A program made the translations under genes and the position numbers. The notes beneath the pieces are model-generated. The model searched no databases. It was given only the letters and a program-made list of their open reading frames with translations, and was not told where the DNA came from. From Oscillospiraceae bacterium (GTDB lineage Bacteria > Bacillota > Clostridia > Oscillospirales > Oscillospiraceae): a stretch of 64,000 bases of DNA. Positions 26,940 to 35,640 of the stretch are shown here, one piece after another. The first letter of the stretch is position 1, and every line of letters begins with the position of its first letter. Location of the stretch: positions 124,001 to 188,000 of the forward strand of contig WQSX01000001.1 in the NCBI GenBank assembly GCA_009787625.1. The letters run 5' to 3'.

Positions 26940-27970
26940 AATTCTTCTCTCCTATCTAACCACCACTTTACAAAATGCTCAAGCCCGGCCCTCAGTGGCG
27001 TCTCGGGCTTAACTCCCGTGTCCAATATAAGCTCATCAATGTCCGCAAAAGTAGCAGGTACATCACCGGGCTGAATCGGCAACATTTCCATTATAGCCTT
27101 TTTGCCGGAAAATTTCTCGAGCAGTGAGATAAAATCTAAAAGCTTTTCAGGGTGATTATTGCCGATGTTATAAACCTTATATGGTGCATCATTACTTCCG
27201 GGTGCAAGTGCAGCAGATTTATTTATAAGGGCAAGAATACTTTTCACCACATCATCGACATAAGTGAAATCACGTTTCATTTCGCCATTGTTAAAGACCT
27301 TTATGGGTTTTTCGGCATTGATTGCATCCATAAATAAAAATGCTGCCATATCAGGACGCCCCCATGGTCCGTATACCGTGAAGAACCGCATACCTGTAGT
27401 GGGCAGCCCAAACAAGTGTGAATATGTGTGCGCCATCAACTCATTAGACTTTTTTGTCGCAGCGTAGAGGCTAATAGGGTTGTCTACCCTGTCCTCAACT
27501 GCAAATGGCAACTTCTTATTTGAGCCATAAACGGAGCTGGAAGAAGCATAGAGCAAATGCTGAACATCACCACTGCGGCAGCACTCTAGAATATTCATGA
27601 ACCCAACAAGATTAGACTGGACATAAGCATCCGGGTTTTCGAGTGAATACCGCACCCCGGCCTGCGCAGCCAGATGGATCACTATCTGAGGTTTATGTTC
27701 AACAAAAACAGATTCAAGCGCCGCCTTGTCTGCCAAGTCTGCATGAACGAATGTAAATGATTTGCCTGTGACCGAGGAAACTCTGCATAGTTCTTCGAGT
27801 CGTGCCTCTTTGAGCACCACTGAGTAATAGTTGTTGAGGTTATCGTATCCAACAACGTCTGCACCAAGTTCCATGAGCTTTCTTGCTACATGGAAGCCGA
27901 TAAAACCTGCTGCTCCTGTTACCAGCACCGGAGTCGCGCCTATCTGGGAGTTGTCAATAAAAAAATCCAT
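26936..27970 (-). CDS. UDP-glucuronate 4-epimerase (extended SDR)
   Basis: The 344-aa extended short-chain dehydrogenase has GAAGFIG in the NAD+-binding motif, the catalytic YAATK, and the segments [11 protein letters not shown] and [14 protein letters not shown] that are typical of UDP-GlcA 4-epimerases (Cap1J/LpsL type). It is the first gene of the minus-strand operon with ugd directly after it. A 14-residue N-terminal extension precedes the Rossmann fold. The AGGAGA ribosome-binding site lies inside the 147-bp tandem repeat that begins just outside the start codon. A relic of this gene is at 59481-59584. Confidence 0.9.
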   Translation of the reverse strand: MDFFIDNSQIGATPVLVTGAAGFIGFHVARKLMELGADVVGYDNLNNYYSVVLKEARLEELCRVSSVTGKSFTFVHADLADKAALESVFVEHKPQIVIHLAAQAGVRYSLENPDAYVQSNLVGFMNILECCRSGDVQHLLYASSSSVYGSNKKLPFAVEDRVDNPISLYAATKKSNELMAHTYSHLFGLPTTGMRFFTVYGPWGRPDMAAFLFMDAINAEKPIKVFNNGEMKRDFTYVDDVVKSILALINKSAALAPGSNDAPYKVYNIGNNHPEKLLDFISLLEKFSGKKAIMEMLPIQPGDVPATFADIDELILDTGVKPETPLRAGLEHFVKWWLDRREEF

Positions 27971-28010
27971 ATATGCATTTTCTCCTAATGTTTTGTATCA
28001 AGGCAATAAT

Positions 28011-28019
28011 AGTATACCA
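28011..28019 (-). promoter_or_regulatory. Extended -10 promoter for the UDP-sugar operon (two copies)
   Basis: On the minus strand TGGTATACT forms an extended -10 element about 40 bp before the 4-epimerase ATG; no good -35 is present. The same element recurs at 28158-28166 in the second repeat copy, so the operon may have two promoters. Confidence 0.5.
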
Positions 28020-28213
28020 TATGATTGGTAATATTTCTACTTTCCGATTAATTTTAACCCACTGCATTGATAAAATGTGCTTCGTGGTATATGATGCCTT
28101 ATAAACATAATTACTCAATATGCATTTTCTCCTAATGTTTTGTATCAAGGCAATAATAGTATACCATATGATTGGTAATATTTCTACTTTCCGATTAATT
28201 TTAACCCACTGCA

Positions 28214-28242
28214 TTGATAAAATGTGCTTCGTGGTATATAAT
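28214..28242 (+). promoter_or_regulatory. Promoter for the AAA-ATPase/PD-(D/E)XK gene (proximal copy)
   Basis: TTGATA (28214-28219), 17 bp and a perfect TATAAT (28237-28242) lie about 85 bp before the gene. The distal repeat copy has the same -35 (28067-28072) but TATGAT as -10 (28090-28095). A short inverted repeat (28295-28300 with 28304-28309) sits between the promoter and the ribosome-binding site. Confidence 0.75.
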
Positions 28243-28326
28243 GCCTTATAAACATAATTACTCAGAATCTGTACAGTGTTAGACTTTTGGATGGGTTAAA
28301 TAGTTTAACTGTGATTGGAGGTAGAT

Positions 28327-29919
28327 ATGAAAAAATTACCGCTTGGAGTCCAAAACTTCCGCAAGATAGTGGAAGGAGACTATGTTTATGTCGATAAAAC
28401 TAATTATGTCTATGATATTATCAATAAAGCAAGCTATTATTTCCTGTCGCGTCCAAGAAGATTCGGGAAGTCACTTTTGCTTGACACAATAGCCGAGGCA
28501 TTTAGTGGCGACAAGGAGCTTTTTAAAGGACTCTATATCTACGATACTGACTATTCATTTGAGCGGCATCCTGTGATTCGGCTTGATATGAGCAATATTG
28601 TTAATCGGACATCTGATACACTGGAAAGTGCACTCCGTGAAGCGCTGCTGAAGCAAATTAATTCAGAGGGCTTTGATATATCGTCAAGTCTATCATCTGA
28701 TTTATTCAAAAACCTCATCATGGAGCTACATGAGAAGTATGGGAAAAGAGTTGTTGTGCTCATAGATGAATATGACAAGCCAATGCTAGATCAATTGAAC
28801 AATATTGAAGTTGCGGAAGCCAATCGAGATGTGCTCAGAGATTTTTACGGCATACTAAAATCCATGGACCCGCACCTACAGCTCACATTCTTAACAGGAG
28901 TGACTAAATTCACGAAAACCTCAGTATTTTCAGGTCTGAACAATTTGCTTGATATCACGCTCATGGAAGACTATGCAAATGTCTGTGGTATTGAAGTAGA
29001 TGCACTTGATTGCTACTTTAGTGAGCATATAGATGATTTGGCATCACAAAAAAACTTCAAATGCAGCTCAAGTCTGCGTGACGAGATATTGGCTTGGTAT
29101 GACGGATATTCATGGGATGGCGAAACAAAACTCATTAATCCGTTTTCACTTCTTAGCCTTTTCATGAAAAAACGCATTTACAGTTTTTGGTATGCCAGCG
29201 GTACTCCCTCGTTTCTCATCAAACTACTTAAAGACAAACCCTCTTCATATATGGACCTCGACGACTTGGATATGAGCGAGAGTGCTCTTGATTCTGTCGA
29301 CATCCGCAAAATGAGTGCTGCACCGCTTTTATTTCAAGCAGGATACCTTACGGTGGAGAGCGTTAACTATGACCCTCCGCCTGCTTATTATAAGCTACGT
29401 ATGCCAAACCTCGAGGTCAAAGAGGCGTTCAATTTAAACATAATTTCTGAGTTTACCGAAAGCGACTATGCATTCACAGAGAGTTCTTATCGAAAACTTA
29501 AACAATTGCTTCAGTCGGGAAATCTTGAAGGAATTCTTAGCATTTTAAAATCACTTTTTGCATCCATACCACACCAGTTACATGTCAATCGTGAAGCCTA
29601 TTATCACTCAATATTTTATGCCATAATGACAATCCTTGGATTTGACATTGAGGCAGAAATATCTGTGTCGGGCGGGAGGATTGATGCTACGCTTGAGCTT
29701 GCTGACAATGTTTATGTTATGGAATTTAAGTATTTAGATTGCCCGGTTGATGTGAGTGCAGACGTAAAGCGTAATGCGATTGACAAGGCTTTGGATGCAG
29801 GCATGGCGCAGATAGTAGGCAAGGGTTATGCAAATAAGTTCAAAAATAGCAACAAGACTGTGCGTAGAGCGGTGTTGGTTTTTACAGGGCGAGACGAGAT
29901 TGAAATGCGTGTGGAATGA
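28327..29919 (+). CDS. AAA-ATPase-like protein with C-terminal PD-(D/E)XK nuclease-type domain
   Basis: The 530-aa protein begins LPLGVQNFRK, the start of the AAA-ATPase-like family (PF09820 type). It has a Walker A-like RPRRFGKSLLLDT, a Walker B-like VVLIDEYDKPM and a C-terminal domain resembling PF08011 (PDDEXK_9), with GGRIDATLEL and YVMEFKY as the D and ExK elements. ATG 28327 is chosen because GGAGGT lies 5 nt upstream. The family is abundant, often in many copies per genome, and its role is not established; links to defence or mobile DNA have been suggested. It interrupts the polysaccharide locus under its own promoter. Confidence 0.88.
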   Translation: MKKLPLGVQNFRKIVEGDYVYVDKTNYVYDIINKASYYFLSRPRRFGKSLLLDTIAEAFSGDKELFKGLYIYDTDYSFERHPVIRLDMSNIVNRTSDTLESALREALLKQINSEGFDISSSLSSDLFKNLIMELHEKYGKRVVVLIDEYDKPMLDQLNNIEVAEANRDVLRDFYGILKSMDPHLQLTFLTGVTKFTKTSVFSGLNNLLDITLMEDYANVCGIEVDALDCYFSEHIDDLASQKNFKCSSSLRDEILAWYDGYSWDGETKLINPFSLLSLFMKKRIYSFWYASGTPSFLIKLLKDKPSSYMDLDDLDMSESALDSVDIRKMSAAPLLFQAGYLTVESVNYDPPPAYYKLRMPNLEVKEAFNLNIISEFTESDYAFTESSYRKLKQLLQSGNLEGILSILKSLFASIPHQLHVNREAYYHSIFYAIMTILGFDIEAEISVSGGRIDATLELADNVYVMEFKYLDCPVDVSADVKRNAIDKALDAGMAQIVGKGYANKFKNSNKTVRRAVLVFTGRDEIEMRVE

Positions 29920-29929
29920 ATCGATCCCG

Positions 29930-30838
29930 TCAGCTTCCGGCGTGGACTCCCGGTGAAATAATTATATTTAATGCAGCTTTTCCCACCTCATCAAGCCAAT
30001 TTTCGATGTCGCTCCTTTTTCTACCGAAATATGCAGGGAAATCTATATGGAATAGATGGTGGCTTTCTTCTGTGGCAATATGTGAATAAGTAATAAGCCC
30101 TCTTAGTGGTTGCATCTTCTCGTTGTTATTTTTAAATGCTTCATCTTTTTTCGGGTTTAGCTCATCAAAGCATTCTCGTTTACTACCAATAAGTGGAAAA
30201 ATTGCATCAGGAACTGTAGAAGTTTTGTCAACTTGAATCATGGGGCGGCTGTCTTTTCCTTCGCTCTTATGCCACACCTCTTTGCTGTCTTTATATGGAT
30301 CAATCCACTTTGCAGATGCCGCTAAGAAATACTCCACAATAGCGGGCTTCTCACTATATTTTTGAGAATAGTTTAAACTCGCCAGAATCACTTTTTTGCA
30401 ATCAGAACCTGTTTTATCTTTTTCCCAATATTTCCTAACTATATCGTCATCATCATTATCGGGCTTGCAGAGTATGATGCAGTAATTTAAAGCAAAATCA
30501 AAGCTTCGTATATTACCATCATCGGACGAATTCTTAGTATAGTGTTTTCTCTTATAATCGAGGAGTATGTTATGTAGCTTATATGTCGCTGAAAGCGTTG
30601 TTCCCATCGGCATGATTGAGATAACTGATATCGTTTGTTTCGAAGATTCTGTTACCAGTTCAATGAACTCACGCTCATCCGCATAAGGAAAGTTAAGCAA
30701 GCGTTTTCCGGTACTGTCCTCGGTAACAAATGCCGACCAGATTTTAGACTTACAAAATGGCACTCCGCTCTCATGCTTTTCTATCAGAGCATGAACCTCA
30801 AGCAGCGTTGTTGTGAAGTAATTATCATATCCCAACAA
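29930..30838 (-). CDS. Hypothetical protein, possibly 5' truncated
   Basis: I do not recognise this 302-aa soluble protein. It has no signal peptide or membrane helix. It is rich in charged residues and contains a string of acidic residues (KPDNDDDDIVRKYW, around residues 130-143). The only in-frame starts are two adjacent TTG codons at 30838 with no ribosome-binding site, and a stop lies just upstream. It may therefore be the 3' part of a longer gene or poorly expressed. It converges on the AAA-ATPase gene with a 10-bp gap. It could belong with that gene as an accessory island, but nothing in the sequence shows a function. Confidence 0.55.
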   Translation of the reverse strand: MLGYDNYFTTTLLEVHALIEKHESGVPFCKSKIWSAFVTEDSTGKRLLNFPYADEREFIELVTESSKQTISVISIMPMGTTLSATYKLHNILLDYKRKHYTKNSSDDGNIRSFDFALNYCIILCKPDNDDDDIVRKYWEKDKTGSDCKKVILASLNYSQKYSEKPAIVEYFLAASAKWIDPYKDSKEVWHKSEGKDSRPMIQVDKTSTVPDAIFPLIGSKRECFDELNPKKDEAFKNNNEKMQPLRGLITYSHIATEESHHLFHIDFPAYFGRKRSDIENWLDEVGKAALNIIISPGVHAGS

Positions 30839-30916
30839 TTAAGATATTGCCATTTTTAGTTTTGTAGTTATCACGTAATAGTTAGACTATAGTCGACAAT
30901 AGTTTTTTATTAGAGA

Positions 30917-30945
30917 TTTACAGCACAGCTTATATATGTTATAGT
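30917..30945 (+). promoter_or_regulatory. Promoter of the aquaporin gene
   Basis: TTTACA (30917-30922), a 17-bp spacer and TATAGT (30940-30945) with an extended -10 TG lie about 55 bp before the aquaporin start codon. A GGAGG ribosome-binding site follows. Confidence 0.7.
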
Positions 30946-30999
30946 TAACCTCAATCGCAACTGAATATATTTTATTACGTTGGCAGGAGGAAGTTTTTC

Positions 31000-31677
31000 G
31001 TGAAGAAATACATTGCAGAAATAATTGGTACTATGGTTCTCGTATTTATGGGATGCGGTGCCGCCGTGGTGTTGGGTGCAGATGCGGGGGTAGGGAATCT
31101 GCCTGTCGCACTTGCGTTTGGTTTGTCTATAGTGGCAATGGCTTATGTCATAGGAAATGTTTCGGGCTGTCACATCAATCCGGCTGTGTCGCTCGGAGTG
31201 CTGCTTGATAAGCGTATAAATGCAAAGGAATTTTGCGGATACGTTGTCTCACAAGTTATTGGCGCAATTATTGGCGCAGGTTTACTGTTTTTGATGGTAG
31301 AAGTGTTTGGAGTGCATGATCACACAGGAAGTCTTGGCTCAAACGGTGTGGCTAATGCCGGCGGCATAGGCGGAGGGTTGTTTGTTGAGGGAATTCTTAC
31401 ATTCATATTTGTACTTACCATTTTGGGAGTCACTGCAGATAAGAATAAAAGCAGTGTAGCAGGCATAGTTATCGGGCTCACACTCGCCTTTGTACACATA
31501 GTTGGGATTCCACTCACGGGCACATCGGTCAACCCTGCAAGAAGCATAGGTCCTGCCATTTTCAGCGGAGGGCAAGCTCTTACAGATTTATGGGTGTTTA
31601 TAGTAGGCCCATTGGTCGGTGCTGCACTTGCGGCGTTGGTTTTTCAAGTATTAAAGACAAAGAAAGGCGCAAAGTAG
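31000..31677 (+). CDS. aqpZ: MIP-family aquaporin/glycerol channel, AqpZ-like
   Basis: The 225-aa channel has six hydrophobic helices and two half-helices with NPA at residues 60-62 and 178-180; Arg-181 follows the second NPA, as in the selectivity filter. The short loops and overall length fit water-selective AqpZ-type channels better than the longer GlpF type. The start is GTG 31000 with GGCAGGAGG upstream. Why it stands inside a polysaccharide locus is not evident; it has its own promoter. Confidence 0.88.
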   Translation: MKKYIAEIIGTMVLVFMGCGAAVVLGADAGVGNLPVALAFGLSIVAMAYVIGNVSGCHINPAVSLGVLLDKRINAKEFCGYVVSQVIGAIIGAGLLFLMVEVFGVHDHTGSLGSNGVANAGGIGGGLFVEGILTFIFVLTILGVTADKNKSSVAGIVIGLTLAFVHIVGIPLTGTSVNPARSIGPAIFSGGQALTDLWVFIVGPLVGAALAALVFQVLKTKKGAK

Positions 31678-31737
31678 AATTTGTACTATTATCATAGAAT
31701 GGTTGATAGTATATGCTATGTGAGTATGAGGAAAATA

Positions 31738-32691
31738 ATGCTTATGAATAGTCTGTCAATAGTTGTTCCGATATTCAATGAAGCGGAAAATGTGGTGCGT
31801 CTGCATGAAGAAATTCGCACTGTCTGCGACAAGCTTGACCGCCATTATGAAATCATTTTTGTTGATGATGGTTCGACGGATGGGACTGCCGAGGTTGCGA
31901 GAAAACTGTCGCCATTAAAACTTATTTGCCTGCGGCGCAATTTCGGGCAGACCGCAGCGATGGATGCCGGGATAAAGGCAGCTGAAAATGACTATATCGT
32001 CACCATGGATGGCGACTGTCAAAATGACCCTGCCGATATTTCAAGGCTCATTTCGCATCTTGAAGAGAATAATCTGGATATTGTTTCGGGATGGAGAAAA
32101 AACCGTAAAGACAGCTTTTTAAAGAGATTTACTTCCAGGGGTGCAAATCTGCTCCGCTACATCATGGTGCACGATAATATACACGACAGCGGATGCTCCT
32201 TAAAAATTTATAAGCGTGAGTGCTTTGAAGGGGTGAATCTATATGGTGAAATGCATAGATTTATTCCGGCACTATTAAAAATTAAGGGTTTTACGATAGG
32301 TGAAATAGTTGTCAACCACCGCCCTCGCACCGCAGGAAAGACTAAATATAATTGGAAGCGCACTATCAAAGGTTTTTTAGACATGATATCAGTTTGGTTT
32401 TGGCATAAATATGCCGTGCGGCCACTACATCTGATGGGTACACTTGGCATTGTTATGTTGCTTTTAGGTGCAGCCAGCGGAGTTTGGACAACGATAAACT
32501 TCATCAGAGGACAGAGCCTAACAGATGATTTTCAGGCGTTTCTTACAATCACGTTCATAGCTGTAGGACTTTTTTTGTTGGTGTTCGGACTTATTGCGGA
32601 CGTGCTTGTTAAGATATATTATGGCAACAAAATCGACATGCCGTATTCGGTGAAAGAAGTTTTTGAGAGCGATGAGACTGGTAAGGATTAG
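31738..32691 (+). CDS. Polyprenyl-phosphate sugar transferase, GT2 (DPM1/GtrB-like)
   Basis: The GT2 protein of about 317 aa has an N-terminal GT-A fold (SIVVPIFNEAEN, FVDDGSTDGT, and DGDCQNDP with the metal-binding DxD). Two C-terminal membrane helices (about residues 225-300) follow. This is the architecture of DPM1/GtrB/ArnC enzymes, which load a sugar onto undecaprenyl phosphate at the cytoplasmic face. The product would feed the GT-C enzymes in this locus. ATG 31738 is preferred, with GAGGA five bases upstream. The open frame extends back to 31681 without a ribosome-binding site. Confidence 0.85.
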   Translation: MLMNSLSIVVPIFNEAENVVRLHEEIRTVCDKLDRHYEIIFVDDGSTDGTAEVARKLSPLKLICLRRNFGQTAAMDAGIKAAENDYIVTMDGDCQNDPADISRLISHLEENNLDIVSGWRKNRKDSFLKRFTSRGANLLRYIMVHDNIHDSGCSLKIYKRECFEGVNLYGEMHRFIPALLKIKGFTIGEIVVNHRPRTAGKTKYNWKRTIKGFLDMISVWFWHKYAVRPLHLMGTLGIVMLLLGAASGVWTTINFIRGQSLTDDFQAFLTITFIAVGLFLLVFGLIADVLVKIYYGNKIDMPYSVKEVFESDETGKD

Positions 32692-32700
32692 AAAAGCACA

Positions 32701-33855
32701 ATGAAAATACTGTTGGTTAACTATGAATACAAAGGTCAAGGCGGTGGTGCGGGGCAACAGATGTACTACCTTGCCAAAGCTTTGCGTGATTTTGGGCATG
32801 ACGTCTCTTTACTGATTGGCTGGGATAAAGAGCTTGGAACGCCTGAGATGCTTGATGGAGTCACAACTCATATTGTCAAACACAAAAGAAAAAATATCCA
32901 ACTATCTACTCCGCTCGGGATGCTTTTTTTTGTGTTTAGGGGGCTTAGGGAAATAAACAAGCTGACGAAAACGTATAAATACGATATAATTCAGTTTTAC
33001 TTCTGTGTGCCTACAGGGATACTAAAATACGGAATTCATGGCAAAGTGCCATATGTTGTGTCACTTCGTGGTATGGATATTCCCGGGTTACACAGCGATA
33101 GAAATAAGGGGTTAAGCAAACTGACCTCATCATTCAATAAAAATATATCGCGCAAGGCTGTTGCAGTAACATGTAATAGTACGGAATCTTATGCCATTTT
33201 TCATAGCTTTGCACCTGAAATTCCTATAACGATTATACCAAATGCCTTTGATTCAGATATTGAATGCAAGCATTTTTATTCTGAAACTGTAAAAAGTTTT
33301 GTTTATGTTGGAAGACTCATATACTTGAAACGCATAGACCTACTAATTGATGCTGTTATTGAGCTTCGCAAGGCTTATCCCGACGTAACTCTTGACATAT
33401 TTGGGCAAGGCTACCTATTCGATGAGTTAATGCAGCAAATTAAAGATAATGAGGCTGATGAATTCATTACACTCAAAGGTTACATAAATAAGTCGCAATT
33501 AACTGAAGCGTTATGCAATTACGATTTATTCTTATTCGCTAGTGTGAGTGATTCGTGCCCCAATGTTTTACTGGAAGCAATGGCAGCGGGATTGCCTGTT
33601 GTTGCCGCTAGGGCGGGGGGGTCAATAGATATAGTTGAGGATGGTGTGACAGGATTGTTTACAGCCCCCGGCGATTTGGGGGACGCGATTGAGAAACTTG
33701 AGTATTGCATTAATAATCCCACAAAAATGAAAGAATTTGGGATAGCCGGAAGACAGAGGGTACAGCGCCAATATTCACTTGAATATGTCGGGCAGAGACA
33801 TATAGAGATATTTGGGAGGTCTGAAAAAGTTGTGAATGTTGACAAAAACGCATAA
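32701..33855 (+). CDS. Glycosyltransferase family 4
   Basis: The 384-aa GT-B fold glycosyltransferase has a Gly-rich N-terminal acceptor loop (YKGQGGGAGQQMYYLAKAL). The C-terminal nucleotide-sugar site includes VGRLIYLKRIDLLI and the E-x7-E region SDSCPNVLLEAMAAGLPVVA, in which Asp replaces the first Glu. It should add one sugar of the repeat unit in the cytoplasm. The last residues after HIEIFGRS come from sequence that resembles another GT4 gene in a different frame, so the C-terminus looks altered by recombination. It starts 9 bp after the GT2 gene. Confidence 0.85.
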   Translation: MKILLVNYEYKGQGGGAGQQMYYLAKALRDFGHDVSLLIGWDKELGTPEMLDGVTTHIVKHKRKNIQLSTPLGMLFFVFRGLREINKLTKTYKYDIIQFYFCVPTGILKYGIHGKVPYVVSLRGMDIPGLHSDRNKGLSKLTSSFNKNISRKAVAVTCNSTESYAIFHSFAPEIPITIIPNAFDSDIECKHFYSETVKSFVYVGRLIYLKRIDLLIDAVIELRKAYPDVTLDIFGQGYLFDELMQQIKDNEADEFITLKGYINKSQLTEALCNYDLFLFASVSDSCPNVLLEAMAAGLPVVAARAGGSIDIVEDGVTGLFTAPGDLGDAIEKLEYCINNPTKMKEFGIAGRQRVQRQYSLEYVGQRHIEIFGRSEKVVNVDKNA

Positions 33856-33894
33856 ATATGATGTAATACAGTTCTATTTTGTGTTCCACAAGTG
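33836..33894 (+). pseudogene. Relic of a second GT4 glycosyltransferase gene
   Basis: About 50 bp here closely resemble 32967-33017 inside the preceding GT4 gene. In the matching frame it reads LTKTHKYDVIQFYFVF, against LTKTYKYDIIQFYFCV in the intact gene. The relic overlaps the 3' end of that gene in another frame and stops soon after. It looks like a leftover from a deleted tandem paralog. Confidence 0.65.
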
Positions 33895-33975
33895 AGTCCG
33901 CATATGCAAAATTAACTGAGGCGAATATAAAAGTGGCCTGCGCCTATTAAGATACTTTCTTGGAGAGAAGTCAGA

Positions 33976-35640
33976 ATGAAAATGTCTCATAAACTGCTTA
34001 GTAAAGCTGTATTCATAAAGATTTTGATTTGCATATTTATTATTTCGATTCCTGCAATTCACATCTATGACTCCATTATATCAGACTTTATTTTTACTGC
34101 TGAAATATCATCAGACGACATTCGAGTGCGGGAAAGATTTAATGTTTCGTTATTTTATGATGTAGGTGATGGTGTGGATTTTGACAACCATCTTTTAGGG
34201 GAAAGGCTCGGTAGCGGTGCATCTGTTGGGATGTCTCCGAATGTATTTAACAGCCTCGTGAGTCTGCGCATTGATTTAAATGGGGTATCTCAAGGTCAAT
34301 CACTCACGCTCGAAACGTTTGAAATTAGTAAACCATTAAGCAGGAGTGTTTCAGTGTCATTTTCTGATATTATTTATCAGGATGCTCCTATAAACGATAT
34401 GTATATTGAGCTTGCCGAAAATGGGGCTCCAGTTATCATTACCGGGATGGATCCCTTTTTCTTTATAATGATTGACGAAATGAGAGAAGCTGCTGACTCT
34501 GTGCGCATGCGCACAGGAGCGACCTTACTCTTAAGTGCAGGTGCTGTGGCAAGTTTGATTGTTTTAGTTATGCCACCAAAAATCTACAAAAAAGTGTGGA
34601 ATAAACTAATTTACTTCTTTGAATTCATTTCTAAAAGAATCAAATATTTTCCATCCTTCTGCAGAAATATGCTTAGCCGTATCTGTAAAAAAAATGATTA
34701 TGAGAAAGTTGTTTTAGTCGCATTCATCATTGCTTTGTTTGCTTCTGTACCTATTTTATTTATTTCTACTAACGAGACATATACCGGAAATCCCAATATG
34801 ATACGAACTGTAGTCGCTCCTAATGCTATATCAGGTGGCGATGAAATGGTTTTTAATGTGGATCTTATCAGAGAAATAGATGATTATTTTTCTGTAATTG
34901 GGTGGATGGTAAAACTCGGCGAAGATATTATTAACGCAGACACAAGTGTGTTGCTTAGAAACAGTGAATCAGGTGAATTTATCCAAATGAACACAGACAT
35001 TGTACTAACGCCTGGCGTAACAGCTCTTTTTTCTAGTAGATTTGGCTTTGTTGATAACGACCAAAGCGGAATGAACGCAACAATCAACAGAATATTTTTA
35101 GAAAATGGCAGAGAGTATGATATTTATTTTTGGTATAAAAGTGATGGCAATAGTATTTTAGTTCCCACAGGCAGAATCTTATCAACCATACCGGAAGCAC
35201 TGACTATTGTCACTCCGAATGATGAAATGGCTGATGGGGATAGCGATATTAAGTTTGATATTATACACATAGAGCATGTGGGGTCCATCCTCTATGTACG
35301 CGGCTTGGTAAAAAGGGATGGCGACGTGATGGAGCTTGCAGACAGTTCTGTGTTGCTGCGAGATAGTTACACAGGCGACTTTATCCTGATGGATACAGAC
35401 GTGACGCTTAGCTCGGATATTGCTGAAGAGGGCGGAATAGTTGCGCAGCTCGATGGTCTTCTGTTGGAAAACGACAGAATATATTCTGTTTACTTTTGGT
35501 GCAGGAGCGGTGATGATAGTATTTTGATTTCGGCAGATAAGCATATTAGTATGGGTTTTACGACATTTACGGCTACGGAGTTGGTTGTTGATGTTCAGGA
35601 GTATAAGAAAGATGAGGCAGAGGGTGGGGATACGGATTGA
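33976..35640 (+). CDS. Membrane-anchored protein with tandem beta-rich repeats, unknown function
   Basis: I do not recognise this 554-aa protein. It has an N-terminal helix (about residues 13-30), an extracytoplasmic segment and two membrane spans near 180-200 and 248-270. Two related repeats of about 110 residues then follow. The repeats share SVLLR(N/D)S-x-(S/T)G-(E/D)F-I-x-M(N/D)TD and an ENxRxYxxYFW segment. The stop codon overlaps the start of the GT-C gene by 4 bp, so the two are translationally coupled and probably work together at the outer membrane face. A carbohydrate-binding or chain-length role is possible but unsupported. Confidence 0.75.
   Translation: MKMSHKLLSKAVFIKILICIFIISIPAIHIYDSIISDFIFTAEISSDDIRVRERFNVSLFYDVGDGVDFDNHLLGERLGSGASVGMSPNVFNSLVSLRIDLNGVSQGQSLTLETFEISKPLSRSVSVSFSDIIYQDAPINDMYIELAENGAPVIITGMDPFFFIMIDEMREAADSVRMRTGATLLLSAGAVASLIVLVMPPKIYKKVWNKLIYFFEFISKRIKYFPSFCRNMLSRICKKNDYEKVVLVAFIIALFASVPILFISTNETYTGNPNMIRTVVAPNAISGGDEMVFNVDLIREIDDYFSVIGWMVKLGEDIINADTSVLLRNSESGEFIQMNTDIVLTPGVTALFSSRFGFVDNDQSGMNATINRIFLENGREYDIYFWYKSDGNSILVPTGRILSTIPEALTIVTPNDEMADGDSDIKFDIIHIEHVGSILYVRGLVKRDGDVMELADSSVLLRDSYTGDFILMDTDVTLSSDIAEEGGIVAQLDGLLLENDRIYSVYFWCRSGDDSILISADKHISMGFTTFTATELVVDVQEYKKDEAEGGDTD

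Larger units (their letters stand above)
27971..28264. repeat. 147-bp direct tandem duplication carrying divergent promoters
   Basis: Two head-to-tail copies (27971-28117 and 28118-28264) differ at one position as far as I can align them by eye: G at 28093 against A at 28240. The unit spans the region immediately upstream of the 4-epimerase start codon, including its ribosome-binding site, and carries outward-facing promoters on both strands. The single difference falls in the plus-strand -10 box. Confidence 0.95.

Noticed and set aside
27954-28214. An 86-codon minus-strand frame containing a repeated peptide
   Set aside because: It is created by the 147-bp tandem promoter duplication and has no ribosome-binding site; the region is regulatory.
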